Shown here piece after piece: positions 18,901-27,484 of a stretch of 64,000 nt of DNA (position 1 is its first letter; each line of letters opens with the position of its first letter). A program made the position numbers and the translations under genes. The stretch is taken from positions 1-64,000 of the forward strand of contig JACQZS010000135.1 of NCBI GenBank assembly GCA_016213725.1. The letters run 5' to 3'. Source of the DNA: Acidobacteriota bacterium. GTDB taxonomy: Bacteria; Acidobacteriota; Terriglobia; Bryobacterales; Bryobacteraceae. Below the pieces are notes generated by a model. The model searched no databases and was not told the origin of the DNA. It saw only the letters and a list, made by a program, of their open reading frames with translations.

Positions 18901-20771
18901 CCCGCATCCAGCAACAGTTCGTGCGGATATGCGTCGCGCCCGGCAGCTTCGGCGCGTGACTTCTCTTCGGCGTACCGCGCGCGGTAAGCGGAGAGCAGGT
19001 GTTCGGCCAAGCGGCGGCATGCGCCTACCAGAAAGTGCCCGGAACCCATGGCCGGGTCGCAGACCGAGAGCTTCAGTATCTCTTCGGGCCGCTTGTCTTC
19101 CGCCAGAGGATCGACCGCGCGGCGCACCAGATATTCGACGAAGGCGCGATTAGTGTAGTAGGAGCCGGACTGTTTGCGGCCGAGCCCGGGGCGCAGCACC
19201 ACCGAGCCCACCGGAATCGGATTCGGCGCCTCAGGCGTCGCCGGCAGGACCCGGATCGGTTTCTTCTTGCCGGTGGCGACGGGTTCGACATCGGCTTCCT
19301 CGGCAGCTTCGTCTGCGTCGTCCTCCGATGGCTCGGCCGAATCGTCGTCTTCTTCGTTCTCTTCGAGTTCGAGCGTGGCTCCGCCCGTTTCGCCGCGGCG
19401 CTTGCGCAGGTCGGCGAGTTGGGATGCGGTCACCAGGACCACGTCCCCATCAAGCCGGATGCGCCACAGCGGACCGCTCTGCTCGTCCACCGCGTCGACG
19501 GTCCGTTCGAGCAGACCTTCGTAGAGAGATCCGAGTTGTTCGACGTCGAGTTCGCGGTAGGACAGCGTGACCTTGCCGCGCTTGGTCTGGACGTGGGTGA
19601 GCGCCTCCAGGACGTGGGCGACCGTGCGGTCGCCGAGACGCAAGTCGTCCAGTTCCGGATATTGGCAATCCGGATCACGATGCGGGTGGAAAAGGCCGCC
19701 GCCATAGGCGGGGATACGGCCTTCCGGACCGAGGTCTGCGCCGTCGCGTAGGAGGCGGAAGAGCGCGCGGAGGCTCAGTTCGTAGAAACCGCCGGCGGCC
19801 TCGGCGTTGACACGCGGGTCCGTGGCACGGTCCATCACGCGGCGGACCAGGCCGCGCGCGCCGGAGAGCGCGTATCCATCACGGTATGCCGGCATGTCGA
19901 GTGGCAGCAGGCCACGGGCCTCGGCGTAGAGGACGAACAGAATTCGGTAAAGGTACTGCAGCGCGCCCGCATGCAGGTGTTCCAGCAGCGCGCGGCGGCG
20001 CGAGGGATCTTCGAGGAACGGGGCGAGCGCTTCGTGGTTGGCGGGATGCGAGAGGGCTCCTTCGAGCAGGCGCTCCACGGCGGCGGGAACCTGCGAGCCG
20101 AGATTGTCGCCGACTTCCTGCTGGTGCTCGCGTCCTAGTCGGACCACCTCATCGAGCAGCGCAGGCGCGGAGGACCAGGCTTCGGCGCGCAGCAATCCCC
20201 AGATCAGGTTCCAGGCGTCGCGTGCGCCGGGGACGTCTCCCGCCAGGTCCAGCAGACTGAAAGCGAGGTGCGAGGAGACGAAACCTTCGCTGCGCCGGAC
20301 CAGGCGCAGTTCGTAGGCGTTCAGGAGAATGCCCCAGGTGAGACCTTCCTGTTCGAGGACGCGAACCAGGCTATGGGCGGGCGCGAACCGGCGATGCAGG
20401 CCTTCGGGCGGCAGGTCGAGAGAGGATTCGGCGGGCACAGACAGAACCCGGGCAACGATGTTCTTCCCGTCGTCGACCGAAAGCGTCTGACTGCCGTCCT
20501 CTTCGCCGAGACTGGTCGCTACGACCGACGGCTCGCCTAGTTCCCAGTTGAGAAGCCGAGCCAGCGGGTCCAGAAGAACGCGGCGGGTGACCCGGGCCTG
20601 GCGGCTGCCCCGCATTTCCCGGTGGGCGCCGCGCAAGGCGCTGCTAAATTCGCGCCAGGATCGGTCTGCGCCCGACGAATCCAGACGAGGTAGGAGCTTA
20701 CTGTCCGAAGGGAGGATGCGCCGGAGGAAATACTCACTGAAGGCGTCGCCTTGAACCTGAAAGGCCTCCAT
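15981..20771 (-). CDS. Type IIG/PglX/DrmMI-like adenine-specific DNA methyltransferase with C-terminal DUF433-like domain
   Basis: VCDPAMGSGHFLVGACRRLAEHLL (motif I), FDAMVGNPPWDKLEPKRKEFF (NPPW); C-terminal 66 aa WIVRNPEICSGSPTLRGTRIELAQARSLLGRHTFAEIAASFPQLSEMHLAAALRSL fits DUF433. Confidence 0.88.
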   Translation of the reverse strand: MEAFQVQGDAFSEYFLRRILPSDSKLLPRLDSSGADRSWREFSSALRGAHREMRGSRQARVTRRVLLDPLARLLNWELGEPSVVATSLGEEDGSQTLSVDDGKNIVARVLSVPAESSLDLPPEGLHRRFAPAHSLVRVLEQEGLTWGILLNAYELRLVRRSEGFVSSHLAFSLLDLAGDVPGARDAWNLIWGLLRAEAWSSAPALLDEVVRLGREHQQEVGDNLGSQVPAAVERLLEGALSHPANHEALAPFLEDPSRRRALLEHLHAGALQYLYRILFVLYAEARGLLPLDMPAYRDGYALSGARGLVRRVMDRATDPRVNAEAAGGFYELSLRALFRLLRDGADLGPEGRIPAYGGGLFHPHRDPDCQYPELDDLRLGDRTVAHVLEALTHVQTKRGKVTLSYRELDVEQLGSLYEGLLERTVDAVDEQSGPLWRIRLDGDVVLVTASQLADLRKRRGETGGATLELEENEEDDDSAEPSEDDADEAAEEADVEPVATGKKKPIRVLPATPEAPNPIPVGSVVLRPGLGRKQSGSYYTNRAFVEYLVRRAVDPLAEDKRPEEILKLSVCDPAMGSGHFLVGACRRLAEHLLSAYRARYAEEKSRAEAAGRDAYPHELLLDAGIHAEVSRVWGNEPAELAACRRLAAFHCLYGVDKNPLAVELARVSLWLATAASDHPLTFLNHRLVSGDSLLGITVEDLLRTFYQKKVKKALTGDETAQGGLGLYFSRDELNARLLRAFRHLREIERLETEQPGDFEDQQQAWLTMQQELAEFVEAHHLRIGRAFLDGNDPGADPMLANRWMQEIQDQHHVSAETRTSAAVAIAKGKEVRAFCWELAFPELFFEPEMEGQGIRRRVRPGFDAMVGNPPWDKLEPKRKEFFAQYDPAIRDFQGQTLARRIAQLAPPGSAAHERWETYNGLEASLAKLLIGGGAYLHQVVEVNGEKTGGKPDLFKLFLERFHRLSREGGHVAILMPAGLYSLEGATGLRRLLFAEALVESIYSFENWGKRFFQIHPSFKFLTLVFEKRRTQKQSFPAAFMLRNEGFLTLSEQERRARSVRITSEFINLTSPVYQSITELRDDKERGLVERVYRSVPPLSKKLEGPGAWNVEFHRELNMTDDAWRFRRRDWLLEYDCRSEGSVFVAPPSESYGDSAEYVPGIRYIVPEGTKYRITSVKPLDEDKKKGNRGQRVQSVAGFLRRSRAADEHEMPVVPGARYVPLYEGRMVHQFDHAAKAYEAGEGRGAKWRDLALNEKSLVPHFYINEVDYPVGERAGFCDVTGQTNERSALATLLPSGMAAGNSVPTVMTSGTNCHLVWLAFANSLVGDFLIRQKISTHLNLFYVESWPLLRPPQESAGFSDALARAARLVSITPEIQLAEPAVDLRERARLRAEIDTIVAGLYDLSPSEFGYILTTFPLLDRDQPSLPDDLFVRWNKEGKPKLEPRSYVTRDTALLAYFHHRGIAPPEDLAAWYRDEVQVNMVDDESCPYRMGPIRNLEARVAEYHRRGAIAYIPSKAKKWDPNGPYQPPDLPPDWQEWIVRNPEICSGSPTLRGTRIELAQARSLLGRHTFAEIAASFPQLSEMHLAAALRSLSGE

Positions 20772-20774
20772 GGG

Positions 20775-23753
20775 CTATCGCACCTCCTCAAGGATCGCGG
20801 CGGGAACTCGGAGTAACACTCCAAGCGGCTCCAGCGTGGGCTCGCCGAAGCTCATGCGGCGATCCAGAAGCGAGCGTTGAAACTCAGCGCGCTTGCGGTG
20901 GTCCTCCAGGCGTCTGTGAATGGAGGGCGGCATGACAGGCTGGCCGCCAAAAAGACGCCCTTGTTCAAGTTGGCGTTCGTAGTCGCCAAGGATCGCCTTC
21001 TTGGTGGCGTCGTCCCAGCGATCGATTTCCGCCTTTCGAAACTCCCGTTCCAATCCTCGAAAGGCGATCAACGACTCCCTCCAATCGGCCACTCTCCGCC
21101 GCGCCTCGTCCTCGGCAAGGCGACGGGCTTCCAGCCACCAGCCGCTGAAAAGGCGATCGAGGAGTTCGACGGGCACGTTGCCTGGGTGCGACTCCCGTGT
21201 GGCGGCATCATCGGCGGAGACGTCGCGAGAGACTACGAGCGTTGCCGACACCCGCACTGCCTCAAAGCGCTGAACCTGCGCACCCGTGCCGTCCTGCAGA
21301 GTCGCAAGGCAGGTAGCGATCAACTCGGGACCCGTCAAGTCCGGCGTGGCCACACAGGCCAGGCGGTGGTCATCGTCAGAACGGAATCGTGTTGCCCGAA
21401 CCCACCGGAGCGCTGCCTGAAAGAGTGGATGTTCTTCGTGCAACACTTCCTCGGGCGCAACCTCCTCCTCGCCTTGCCGGTAAGAGCCCGGGGGCAACAG
21501 CCGCTCATAAGTCGACTCGACTTCGTGGGAGCGCCATACAGGCGGTGTTACGACGCGTAGCGCGGAGCCGTTTCGTTGCACTGTGCCGCCGGCCGCTGTG
21601 ACGGCCCGCTGAAGGAAGACATCGAGCGCAACCCCTCGCTCCCTCTCGACGCGAACCGCGGCCTCGGCCCGATCCAACTCATCCTGGACGTCACCGCCTT
21701 CGCCGATCTGACGGCGGACGCGGGGATCTGCGGCGCGATTCAACTCATCGTCGATCTGCGCCTCCGCTTCTGCAATGGCCCGATGCAGGTCCGAAACAGG
21801 ACGGCTGAGTAGCTGCTCAATGCGCTCCGCCTGGATTTGTCCGAGTACGTCACCAACTGAACCCAGCTTTCTAAGTTGGGCCTCAATCTTCTGGACAAGC
21901 CTTTTGAGCACCTCGCCTTCATAGGAGTCCTCCGCATAGAGAAAGGCGATGACAGGAGCCTTGGTTTGGCCGTAGCGATCGATGCGGCCGTTGCGCTGCT
22001 CGAGGCGGTTTGGATTCCACGGAAGTTCGAAGTGGACCAGTTGGTGGCAGTGTTCGTGGAGGTTGAGACCTTCGCCCGCAACGTCGGTCGCCACGAGAAT
22101 CACAGCGTCTGGGGACGCAAACCGTGCCAGTGCTGCGCGTCGATCTTTGCGACTTGTGATGTCACCGGTCATTCTGACGATTTTCCCGGCATATCCAGCC
22201 TGCTCCAGGTGCTCGACAATGACGTCGACAGTGTCCGCGTACTCGCTGAAGACGATCACTTTGTTGGAGGCGTCCGTTGCGTGGAGCGCTTTGAGGTACT
22301 TCTCCAATTCAACAAGCTTGGATTCGGGCCCAATGCCGCAGGCATCCACCAGAGCTTCCAACTGCCCGATTCGATCCTCCTCTTCCTTGAGCCGGCGCAG
22401 CTCGCGACCGGTGCGTTGCATGGCCGACAGATAGCTGCGGTAGAGGTCGCGCTCCAGGCGGACCTGCGCTTCCTCCGGGATCGGTTCGCCCTTCTTCCAT
22501 GCCCGCAGGTGTTCGCGCCGGATCTCGATCTCAGCCAGAGTTTGGGCTAAGTTCTCCTTCCGCTGGAGAATCGTCTTGTGCAAGGCCGCCAAGGACGAGG
22601 CCGCCCGCTTGCGAAGAACCGTGGCAACGAGCCGGATCGATTCCCTGTCGGCTCGCAGAGCCTTCTCGGCCAGTTCGTCTAGAGAGGCTGCTTCATCCTG
22701 GACCGCCTGCTGCACCTTGAGCTCGGCCGCCGTGAAGGGAACTGGGACCGGCTGGACAGGTTGGCGTTCCACAAACTTCGGCTGACCATTGGGAAGCCGG
22801 ATGTGGCGCTTGAGCCGCCGGACCATGTGCTGGCGGTATTGCTCGAAACGCAGTTCCCGCCCGGGGATGACGAGGGAGGGCTCCAGCAGGGACAGGAGCG
22901 AAGAGAAATTCTCGTCGTAACCGTCATGCGGCGTGGCGGTGAGAAGCAGCAGCGCCCCCGTGTTTTCCGCCGCCAGCCATCGGGCAAGGCGATAGCGGTC
23001 GGTGAGGTCGTCGTCGCCACCGCCCGAAGCCAGATGATGCGCCTCGTCAATGATGATGACGTCCCATCGGCTGGCTGAAAGCTCCCGAAAGGCTCCTTCG
23101 CGCCGTTTGATGAAATCAATGGAGGCGATCACTCTCGGTTCGGCGCACCAGGGATTCGTACCGGCCTCGTACGCGCGCCGCGCCTCCGCAACTCCCTCAC
23201 TGTCGAAGATCTTGAACTGAAAACCAAACTTCGAGGCGAGCTCGGCCTGCCATTGCTCAACAATCGAAGCCGGGCTCACAATCAAGACGCGGGAGGCGCG
23301 CCGCCGTGCGTTCAATTCACGCAGGATCAAACCCGCTTCGATCGTCTTGCCCAATCCAACATCGTCAGCTACGAGGAGGCGGGGCCTCGGCAACTCCAGC
23401 GCCCGCAGTGCAGGCACCTGTTGATAAGGCTCGAACTCAATCCTCGATCGTGCAGAAGAAACCAGGCGGTCGTCGCCGGGAGCAAGCCCCAGGCGTATGG
23501 CGTCCATGAGAAGTTGGAAGCGCGCCAATCGCCCCGGGTGCGCCAAGTCCAGCTCGGGAATCTGGTCCGGCTGAACTGGCTCCAGCGGGTGGAGGACACA
23601 GATCTCGTCGTTTCGGAAGGGTTCCTCCAGCGCACGAAGCCGCAGGCGGTGAATTGTCTGTCCAGAATTCTGAGCGATCGGGTCGGCAGCGACTACCGTG
23701 TAGCGGTTGCCCCGGGCGAGGACCGTCGAACCCACTTGAAATTCCGTCTGCAT
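20775..23753 (-). CDS. SNF2/DEAH helicase, DISARM DrmD-like
   Basis: LLVADDVGLGKTIEAGLILRELNARR, VIIIDEAHHLASGG, LLTATPHDGYDENF, VATDVAGEGLNLHEHCHQLVHFELPWNPNRLEQRNGRIDRYGQ; 992 aa. Confidence 0.85.
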   Translation of the reverse strand: MQTEFQVGSTVLARGNRYTVVAADPIAQNSGQTIHRLRLRALEEPFRNDEICVLHPLEPVQPDQIPELDLAHPGRLARFQLLMDAIRLGLAPGDDRLVSSARSRIEFEPYQQVPALRALELPRPRLLVADDVGLGKTIEAGLILRELNARRRASRVLIVSPASIVEQWQAELASKFGFQFKIFDSEGVAEARRAYEAGTNPWCAEPRVIASIDFIKRREGAFRELSASRWDVIIIDEAHHLASGGGDDDLTDRYRLARWLAAENTGALLLLTATPHDGYDENFSSLLSLLEPSLVIPGRELRFEQYRQHMVRRLKRHIRLPNGQPKFVERQPVQPVPVPFTAAELKVQQAVQDEAASLDELAEKALRADRESIRLVATVLRKRAASSLAALHKTILQRKENLAQTLAEIEIRREHLRAWKKGEPIPEEAQVRLERDLYRSYLSAMQRTGRELRRLKEEEDRIGQLEALVDACGIGPESKLVELEKYLKALHATDASNKVIVFSEYADTVDVIVEHLEQAGYAGKIVRMTGDITSRKDRRAALARFASPDAVILVATDVAGEGLNLHEHCHQLVHFELPWNPNRLEQRNGRIDRYGQTKAPVIAFLYAEDSYEGEVLKRLVQKIEAQLRKLGSVGDVLGQIQAERIEQLLSRPVSDLHRAIAEAEAQIDDELNRAADPRVRRQIGEGGDVQDELDRAEAAVRVERERGVALDVFLQRAVTAAGGTVQRNGSALRVVTPPVWRSHEVESTYERLLPPGSYRQGEEEVAPEEVLHEEHPLFQAALRWVRATRFRSDDDHRLACVATPDLTGPELIATCLATLQDGTGAQVQRFEAVRVSATLVVSRDVSADDAATRESHPGNVPVELLDRLFSGWWLEARRLAEDEARRRVADWRESLIAFRGLEREFRKAEIDRWDDATKKAILGDYERQLEQGRLFGGQPVMPPSIHRRLEDHRKRAEFQRSLLDRRMSFGEPTLEPLGVLLRVPAAILEEVR

Positions 23754-23756
23754 AGG

Positions 23757-24995
23757 TTAATGTCTATCCCCCGTGAGCCCAGCCCGGTGAAGCAATTCAT
23801 TCATCTCGTCCGTTTGGACAGACAGCAGACTGGCGACTTCCATGAGTTTGGCGCGGGTAATCAGTTCGCGGCGGTATGCCTCCAGCGACAAGCCGAGAAC
23901 GCGATGCCGGAATCCATCCGCATCGTCGCTGCTGTCGGCGTCAGGCAGGTTTAGCAGGCGCCCCAATTCGAGCCCGGAACCAGCTTCGTCTGCTGACTTC
24001 AACTCATCCAGCTCCGCCTGTGTCAGCAGCTTGAGATTGCGAAGTCGAAAGAGCGCCGCCAGGCGGCTGACGCCGAAGTAATGTGCGAGGTGCACAACGT
24101 CATAGAGCTGAATGTCCTGGCTACCGGGTGCCGCGCGCCCCTCCGCCTGGACCGCCCCGGCTTCGTCGAACACCTGGGCAATCGCCCTGCTGGGCTGACC
24201 TTTGCCGAGGGCTGCGACGAACTGCCGGATCCCCTCAGGGGGCATGAGGAACGCGGCGGCGAAGGCATTCGCCCTGACTTCAATCAGGTCGTCACGCTCC
24301 GAGGAACGGGTAACGATGCCCTTCATGCGGCGGTCGAAAAGCACGTGCGCATACTCGTGCGCGAAGGAAAAACGGCGGCGCGCCGCGGCATGCGCCCGAT
24401 TCGCCACGATGAACAACCCAACGCTCTGGTTGCTGATGGTGATTCCCGAGATCTCCTCGGGAAGATCCACAATTCCAGTGCGAACTCCCTGGGTCTCCAG
24501 AAGCTCGGGCAGCGGCGGAGACGGCGCCCATCCCAGGCCTAGGCGCCGGCGTTCTTGCTCTGCTGCGCGCTCGCCCTGCTGGATCGCCTCCCATCGCGAA
24601 CGAGGTGCGGCTATCTGGTAGCTCACTGCACCCGCGAGGTCCCGATCGATGCCGAGCAAACCCTCGAGGTTGGTGACCTCGCGCCCCAGTGCAATGCACG
24701 CCCGCAGGCTGTCGGCAACGTCTTCGTGATTGGCGATTTCCGGCTCAGCGCGGAAGAGGACAGCGAGGGCGTCCTCCTCTTCGAAGGTATCGGCGACGAA
24801 CTCCCGGATGTCCCGCCCGAACAAGTAGGCGAGCTTGTCCAGTTCGATGGTGGTCACCGCCCGATTGCCCAGCTCCATCTGTGCCACAGTCGGCCGAGAA
24901 ACACCAAGTCGGCGTGCCACATCCTCCTGCGTCATCCCGCAGGCCTCGCGCGCCGTCCGTAGTCTCCGTCCCATTTCCTGAGCACTCACGGCCAT
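23757..24995 (-). CDS. XRE-family HTH regulator fused to ImmA/IrrE zincin domain
   Basis: RLRTAREACGMTQEDVARRLGVSRPTVAQMELGNRAV HTH; FSFAHEYAHVLFDRR (HExxH). Confidence 0.9.
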   Translation of the reverse strand: MAVSAQEMGRRLRTAREACGMTQEDVARRLGVSRPTVAQMELGNRAVTTIELDKLAYLFGRDIREFVADTFEEEDALAVLFRAEPEIANHEDVADSLRACIALGREVTNLEGLLGIDRDLAGAVSYQIAAPRSRWEAIQQGERAAEQERRRLGLGWAPSPPLPELLETQGVRTGIVDLPEEISGITISNQSVGLFIVANRAHAAARRRFSFAHEYAHVLFDRRMKGIVTRSSERDDLIEVRANAFAAAFLMPPEGIRQFVAALGKGQPSRAIAQVFDEAGAVQAEGRAAPGSQDIQLYDVVHLAHYFGVSRLAALFRLRNLKLLTQAELDELKSADEAGSGLELGRLLNLPDADSSDDADGFRHRVLGLSLEAYRRELITRAKLMEVASLLSVQTDEMNELLHRAGLTGDRH

Positions 24996-25043
24996 GGAAT
25001 GGTCCTTTCTGCCTGTTTCATCAATCAGATGCAGGTTATCACC

Positions 25044-25062
25044 CTTTACATGGATTGTAAAG
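25044..25062. promoter_or_regulatory. Inverted repeat CTTTACA-TGGAT-TGTAAAG in divergent promoter region
   Basis: Perfect 7-bp arms, 5-bp spacer; overlaps TTGTAA-N18-TATGAT (+) and TTTACA-N17-TAACCT (-) promoter-like elements. Confidence 0.65.
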
Positions 25063-25131
25063 ATACGGATCCGAGTGTTATGATTTGGTTTCCGCGTTGG
25101 CGGAACACAACCATCGATTCAGGGGTAGATC

Positions 25132-26325
25132 ATGCGGATGGAATTCACACCGCGCCACTTCCTTCGCCTTGTGTCGTCGCCGTTGTTGCGCGCGTACTTC
25201 GAGCAGCGTCGCCTGCTCGCTGATTTTGACTGGAACGGCCTGGGCGACGAGATGGAGCCCTTGTACGACGCCTGGATGGCACTCCCAGGCAAAGAGGGAC
25301 ACGCCTGCTGGGTGGACTTCGAGACGGCGTTCGGGCTTTTTTCGCGGCGCGGCATCCAGACCGTTCTGGATTCGGCTGGGAGTACCGCCGAGCGTGAGAA
25401 GGTGCTCTCAACGATGGGCAAAGGCAGCACGGCGGACAAAGTCTTTCGTGTGCTGCTCGATCATCCGGACGTATTCGCCGTGGCCCGACGGTTCGCCTGG
25501 GCGGACGGTCTCAAGCGGCATTGGCAACCCCGACAAGACCTGCCCGCGTCGGATCCCCAAATTGACGAGACGTCGCTGGCAGAGTTCAAGGAGGCCGTGG
25601 CAGCACGGTACCGTAGGCTGGACGGGCGTGGCGAGTACAGCACGGGCAGAGCGCATTGGCGTGGCGAGGCTCTGTACATCATGATCTACATCTCGGACCA
25701 CCCCGAAGCGGTGGAGGAGTTCGAAAACTCGGACGACCTAAAGCGGCAGACGCGCCAGCGCGCATTCGATGTCGTGTACCGGTACGAGCCCGCGAGCGGG
25801 GCCTTCGAGATGTACGCTGAGGGGGACAAGGAGTTCCGCCGGAGTCTGGCCCAGGATTTCGTCGATCGTGTTCTAAAACAACAAGTGAGCTTGCCGGTCG
25901 ACGAGGTACTCTCATTCGACATCGAGAAGTTCAAGGATCCGAACTTCCGTTTCGCCACCGATAGCATGGATGGAGTCAGGTCCATGGAACTCTGCGCCAT
26001 GCGGTTGGCGGCCGCAGGCGCCAATGGCGGGCGGATCACATTTGGAGCGCAGCCGCGCATCTCGAAGCCGCAACTGCACGACTTCATCAAGAGAGGTCTG
26101 AACGAGACCCACTTGCCGCTGAAGCAGCTGACAGTCGAGCATGTGACCATCAAGGCCCAGGTGGCCAACGGCAGCCGGCGGCCTGCCAGTGTCACCTTCA
26201 ACATCAGCGCCAGCAATACGTGCAATTTGAAGGACACGACGGAGCACAACAAGATCCGCACGTGCCTGAAACGGTCGGGAGTGATCCGTGGACAGTCCGC
26301 TGACGCAGCTTCTCAATCGAGCTGA
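25132..26325 (+). CDS. Uncharacterised protein, divergent from the array
   Basis: 397-aa ORF with promoter-like region upstream; no family recognised. Confidence 0.8.
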   Translation: MRMEFTPRHFLRLVSSPLLRAYFEQRRLLADFDWNGLGDEMEPLYDAWMALPGKEGHACWVDFETAFGLFSRRGIQTVLDSAGSTAEREKVLSTMGKGSTADKVFRVLLDHPDVFAVARRFAWADGLKRHWQPRQDLPASDPQIDETSLAEFKEAVAARYRRLDGRGEYSTGRAHWRGEALYIMIYISDHPEAVEEFENSDDLKRQTRQRAFDVVYRYEPASGAFEMYAEGDKEFRRSLAQDFVDRVLKQQVSLPVDEVLSFDIEKFKDPNFRFATDSMDGVRSMELCAMRLAAAGANGGRITFGAQPRISKPQLHDFIKRGLNETHLPLKQLTVEHVTIKAQVANGSRRPASVTFNISASNTCNLKDTTEHNKIRTCLKRSGVIRGQSADAASQSS

Positions 26326-27154
26326 TCTCACAGGACATGTCATCGGCTACGACGAGACGCGCCGATGGCCGGCCCAGGACCGCGATGCAATTCTACGTCT
26401 CGGCATCTTGCGGAAAGCTGCCGATGCGGAGTACGCCACCTGCGAGATCTGCGCGGACGGGGAGCCCTGCGATCTAATCCTGGACATCGGCCCTGACCCA
26501 CGCATCCACTGCCCACAACATGGCCTGGTGCGCATCGCGTGGGAGCGGCTCCAGCAGTGGGAGTTGGATTTCCAGAAGCTCGGCTTGTTTTTGATCGGGC
26601 AGCTTGGGCTGACCGGCGGGATGAACACTATTCCGCCGGGCCGGATCTGGCAACTTGGTCGCCGACAAGTGAGCGGCCGCACGGCGGAGTTCTTTCTGGT
26701 ACAGGGAATCGCCTGGCCGGATTCGCTTGACGTTCTGCGAGCGGCACCGAAGCTGGCGGGCTCGCCAGCGCCAATTATCGTGTGCCCGGATCAGCTGCCT
26801 CTGGAAGCCATGTGGCGGGAATCCGGCCGCGCATTTCTCCGGCTCACCGAATGGGCGCGCATCCACGACGGTCACCTCGTGGTCGACTTCGAGGCCTACG
26901 CCGACCTCTATCGCCAGACTGCCGAGGCTTTCGAGAAGCCTCTCACACCGACGCCGCCTGAAAGACGAGAGCGTCTCATTGAGGAGTTCTGTAAGACGCA
27001 CGGGTGCAAGGTCAAGCAGGTCTACACGTGGGCAGCCGTTGACCGGGGCGATCTGAACCGCTGGAAGAACGGCGACCCCACAATCCCAGACGGCGGCGAG
27101 CCCGCGATGCGAATCGAGCGCCTCCTTCAGTTGGACCAGCGGTCCAGGGCCTGA
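26288..27154 (+). CDS. Uncharacterised Cys-rich protein, possible C-terminal HTH
   Basis: CEICADGEPC...HCPQHG putative metal site; C-term CKVKQVYTWAAVDRGDLNRWKNGDPTIPDGGEPAMRIERLLQ; 38-nt overlap with preceding gene. Confidence 0.78.
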   Translation: MDSPLTQLLNRADLTGHVIGYDETRRWPAQDRDAILRLGILRKAADAEYATCEICADGEPCDLILDIGPDPRIHCPQHGLVRIAWERLQQWELDFQKLGLFLIGQLGLTGGMNTIPPGRIWQLGRRQVSGRTAEFFLVQGIAWPDSLDVLRAAPKLAGSPAPIIVCPDQLPLEAMWRESGRAFLRLTEWARIHDGHLVVDFEAYADLYRQTAEAFEKPLTPTPPERRERLIEEFCKTHGCKVKQVYTWAAVDRGDLNRWKNGDPTIPDGGEPAMRIERLLQLDQRSRA

Positions 27155-27226
27155 TTTCGCTCCCATCATTTTTCCCATCACTCCCAACATTGATCCCCAA
27201 CATACCCCCTGCCCGATCATGGGCGC

Positions 27227-27484
27227 GTGGAACCGAATCGAACAAGCGCGGAGAGCCGAGAAACAGGCGAGCCGACCATTCAAACACTGCTGGACGAGCG
27301 GGATGTGGCGCGGTGGATTCGCGTCTCCGTGGCCACGCTCCGGTACTGGCGCGGCGAAGGGAAAGGCCCCCGCTACCGCAAGGTCGGGCAACTGGTCCGC
27401 TATGCCCCATCGGACGTCCAGGACTGGCTGAACACCCGTCCCGCCGGCGGCGAGGGCGTGAGCGAGGAGGCTTCCCGTGCCTGA
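27227..27484 (+). CDS. AlpA/HTH_17-like DNA-binding protein (excisionase-like)
   Basis: LLDERDVARWIRVSVATLRYWRGEGKGPRYRKVGQLVRYAPSDVQDWL. Confidence 0.85.
   Translation: MEPNRTSAESRETGEPTIQTLLDERDVARWIRVSVATLRYWRGEGKGPRYRKVGQLVRYAPSDVQDWLNTRPAGGEGVSEEASRA

Noticed and set aside
27160-27226. CCCATCA / CCCAACAT short repeats as a left att site of the mobile module
   Set aside because: Repeats are very short and low complexity, with no matching copy noticed beyond the integrase gene; insufficient support.
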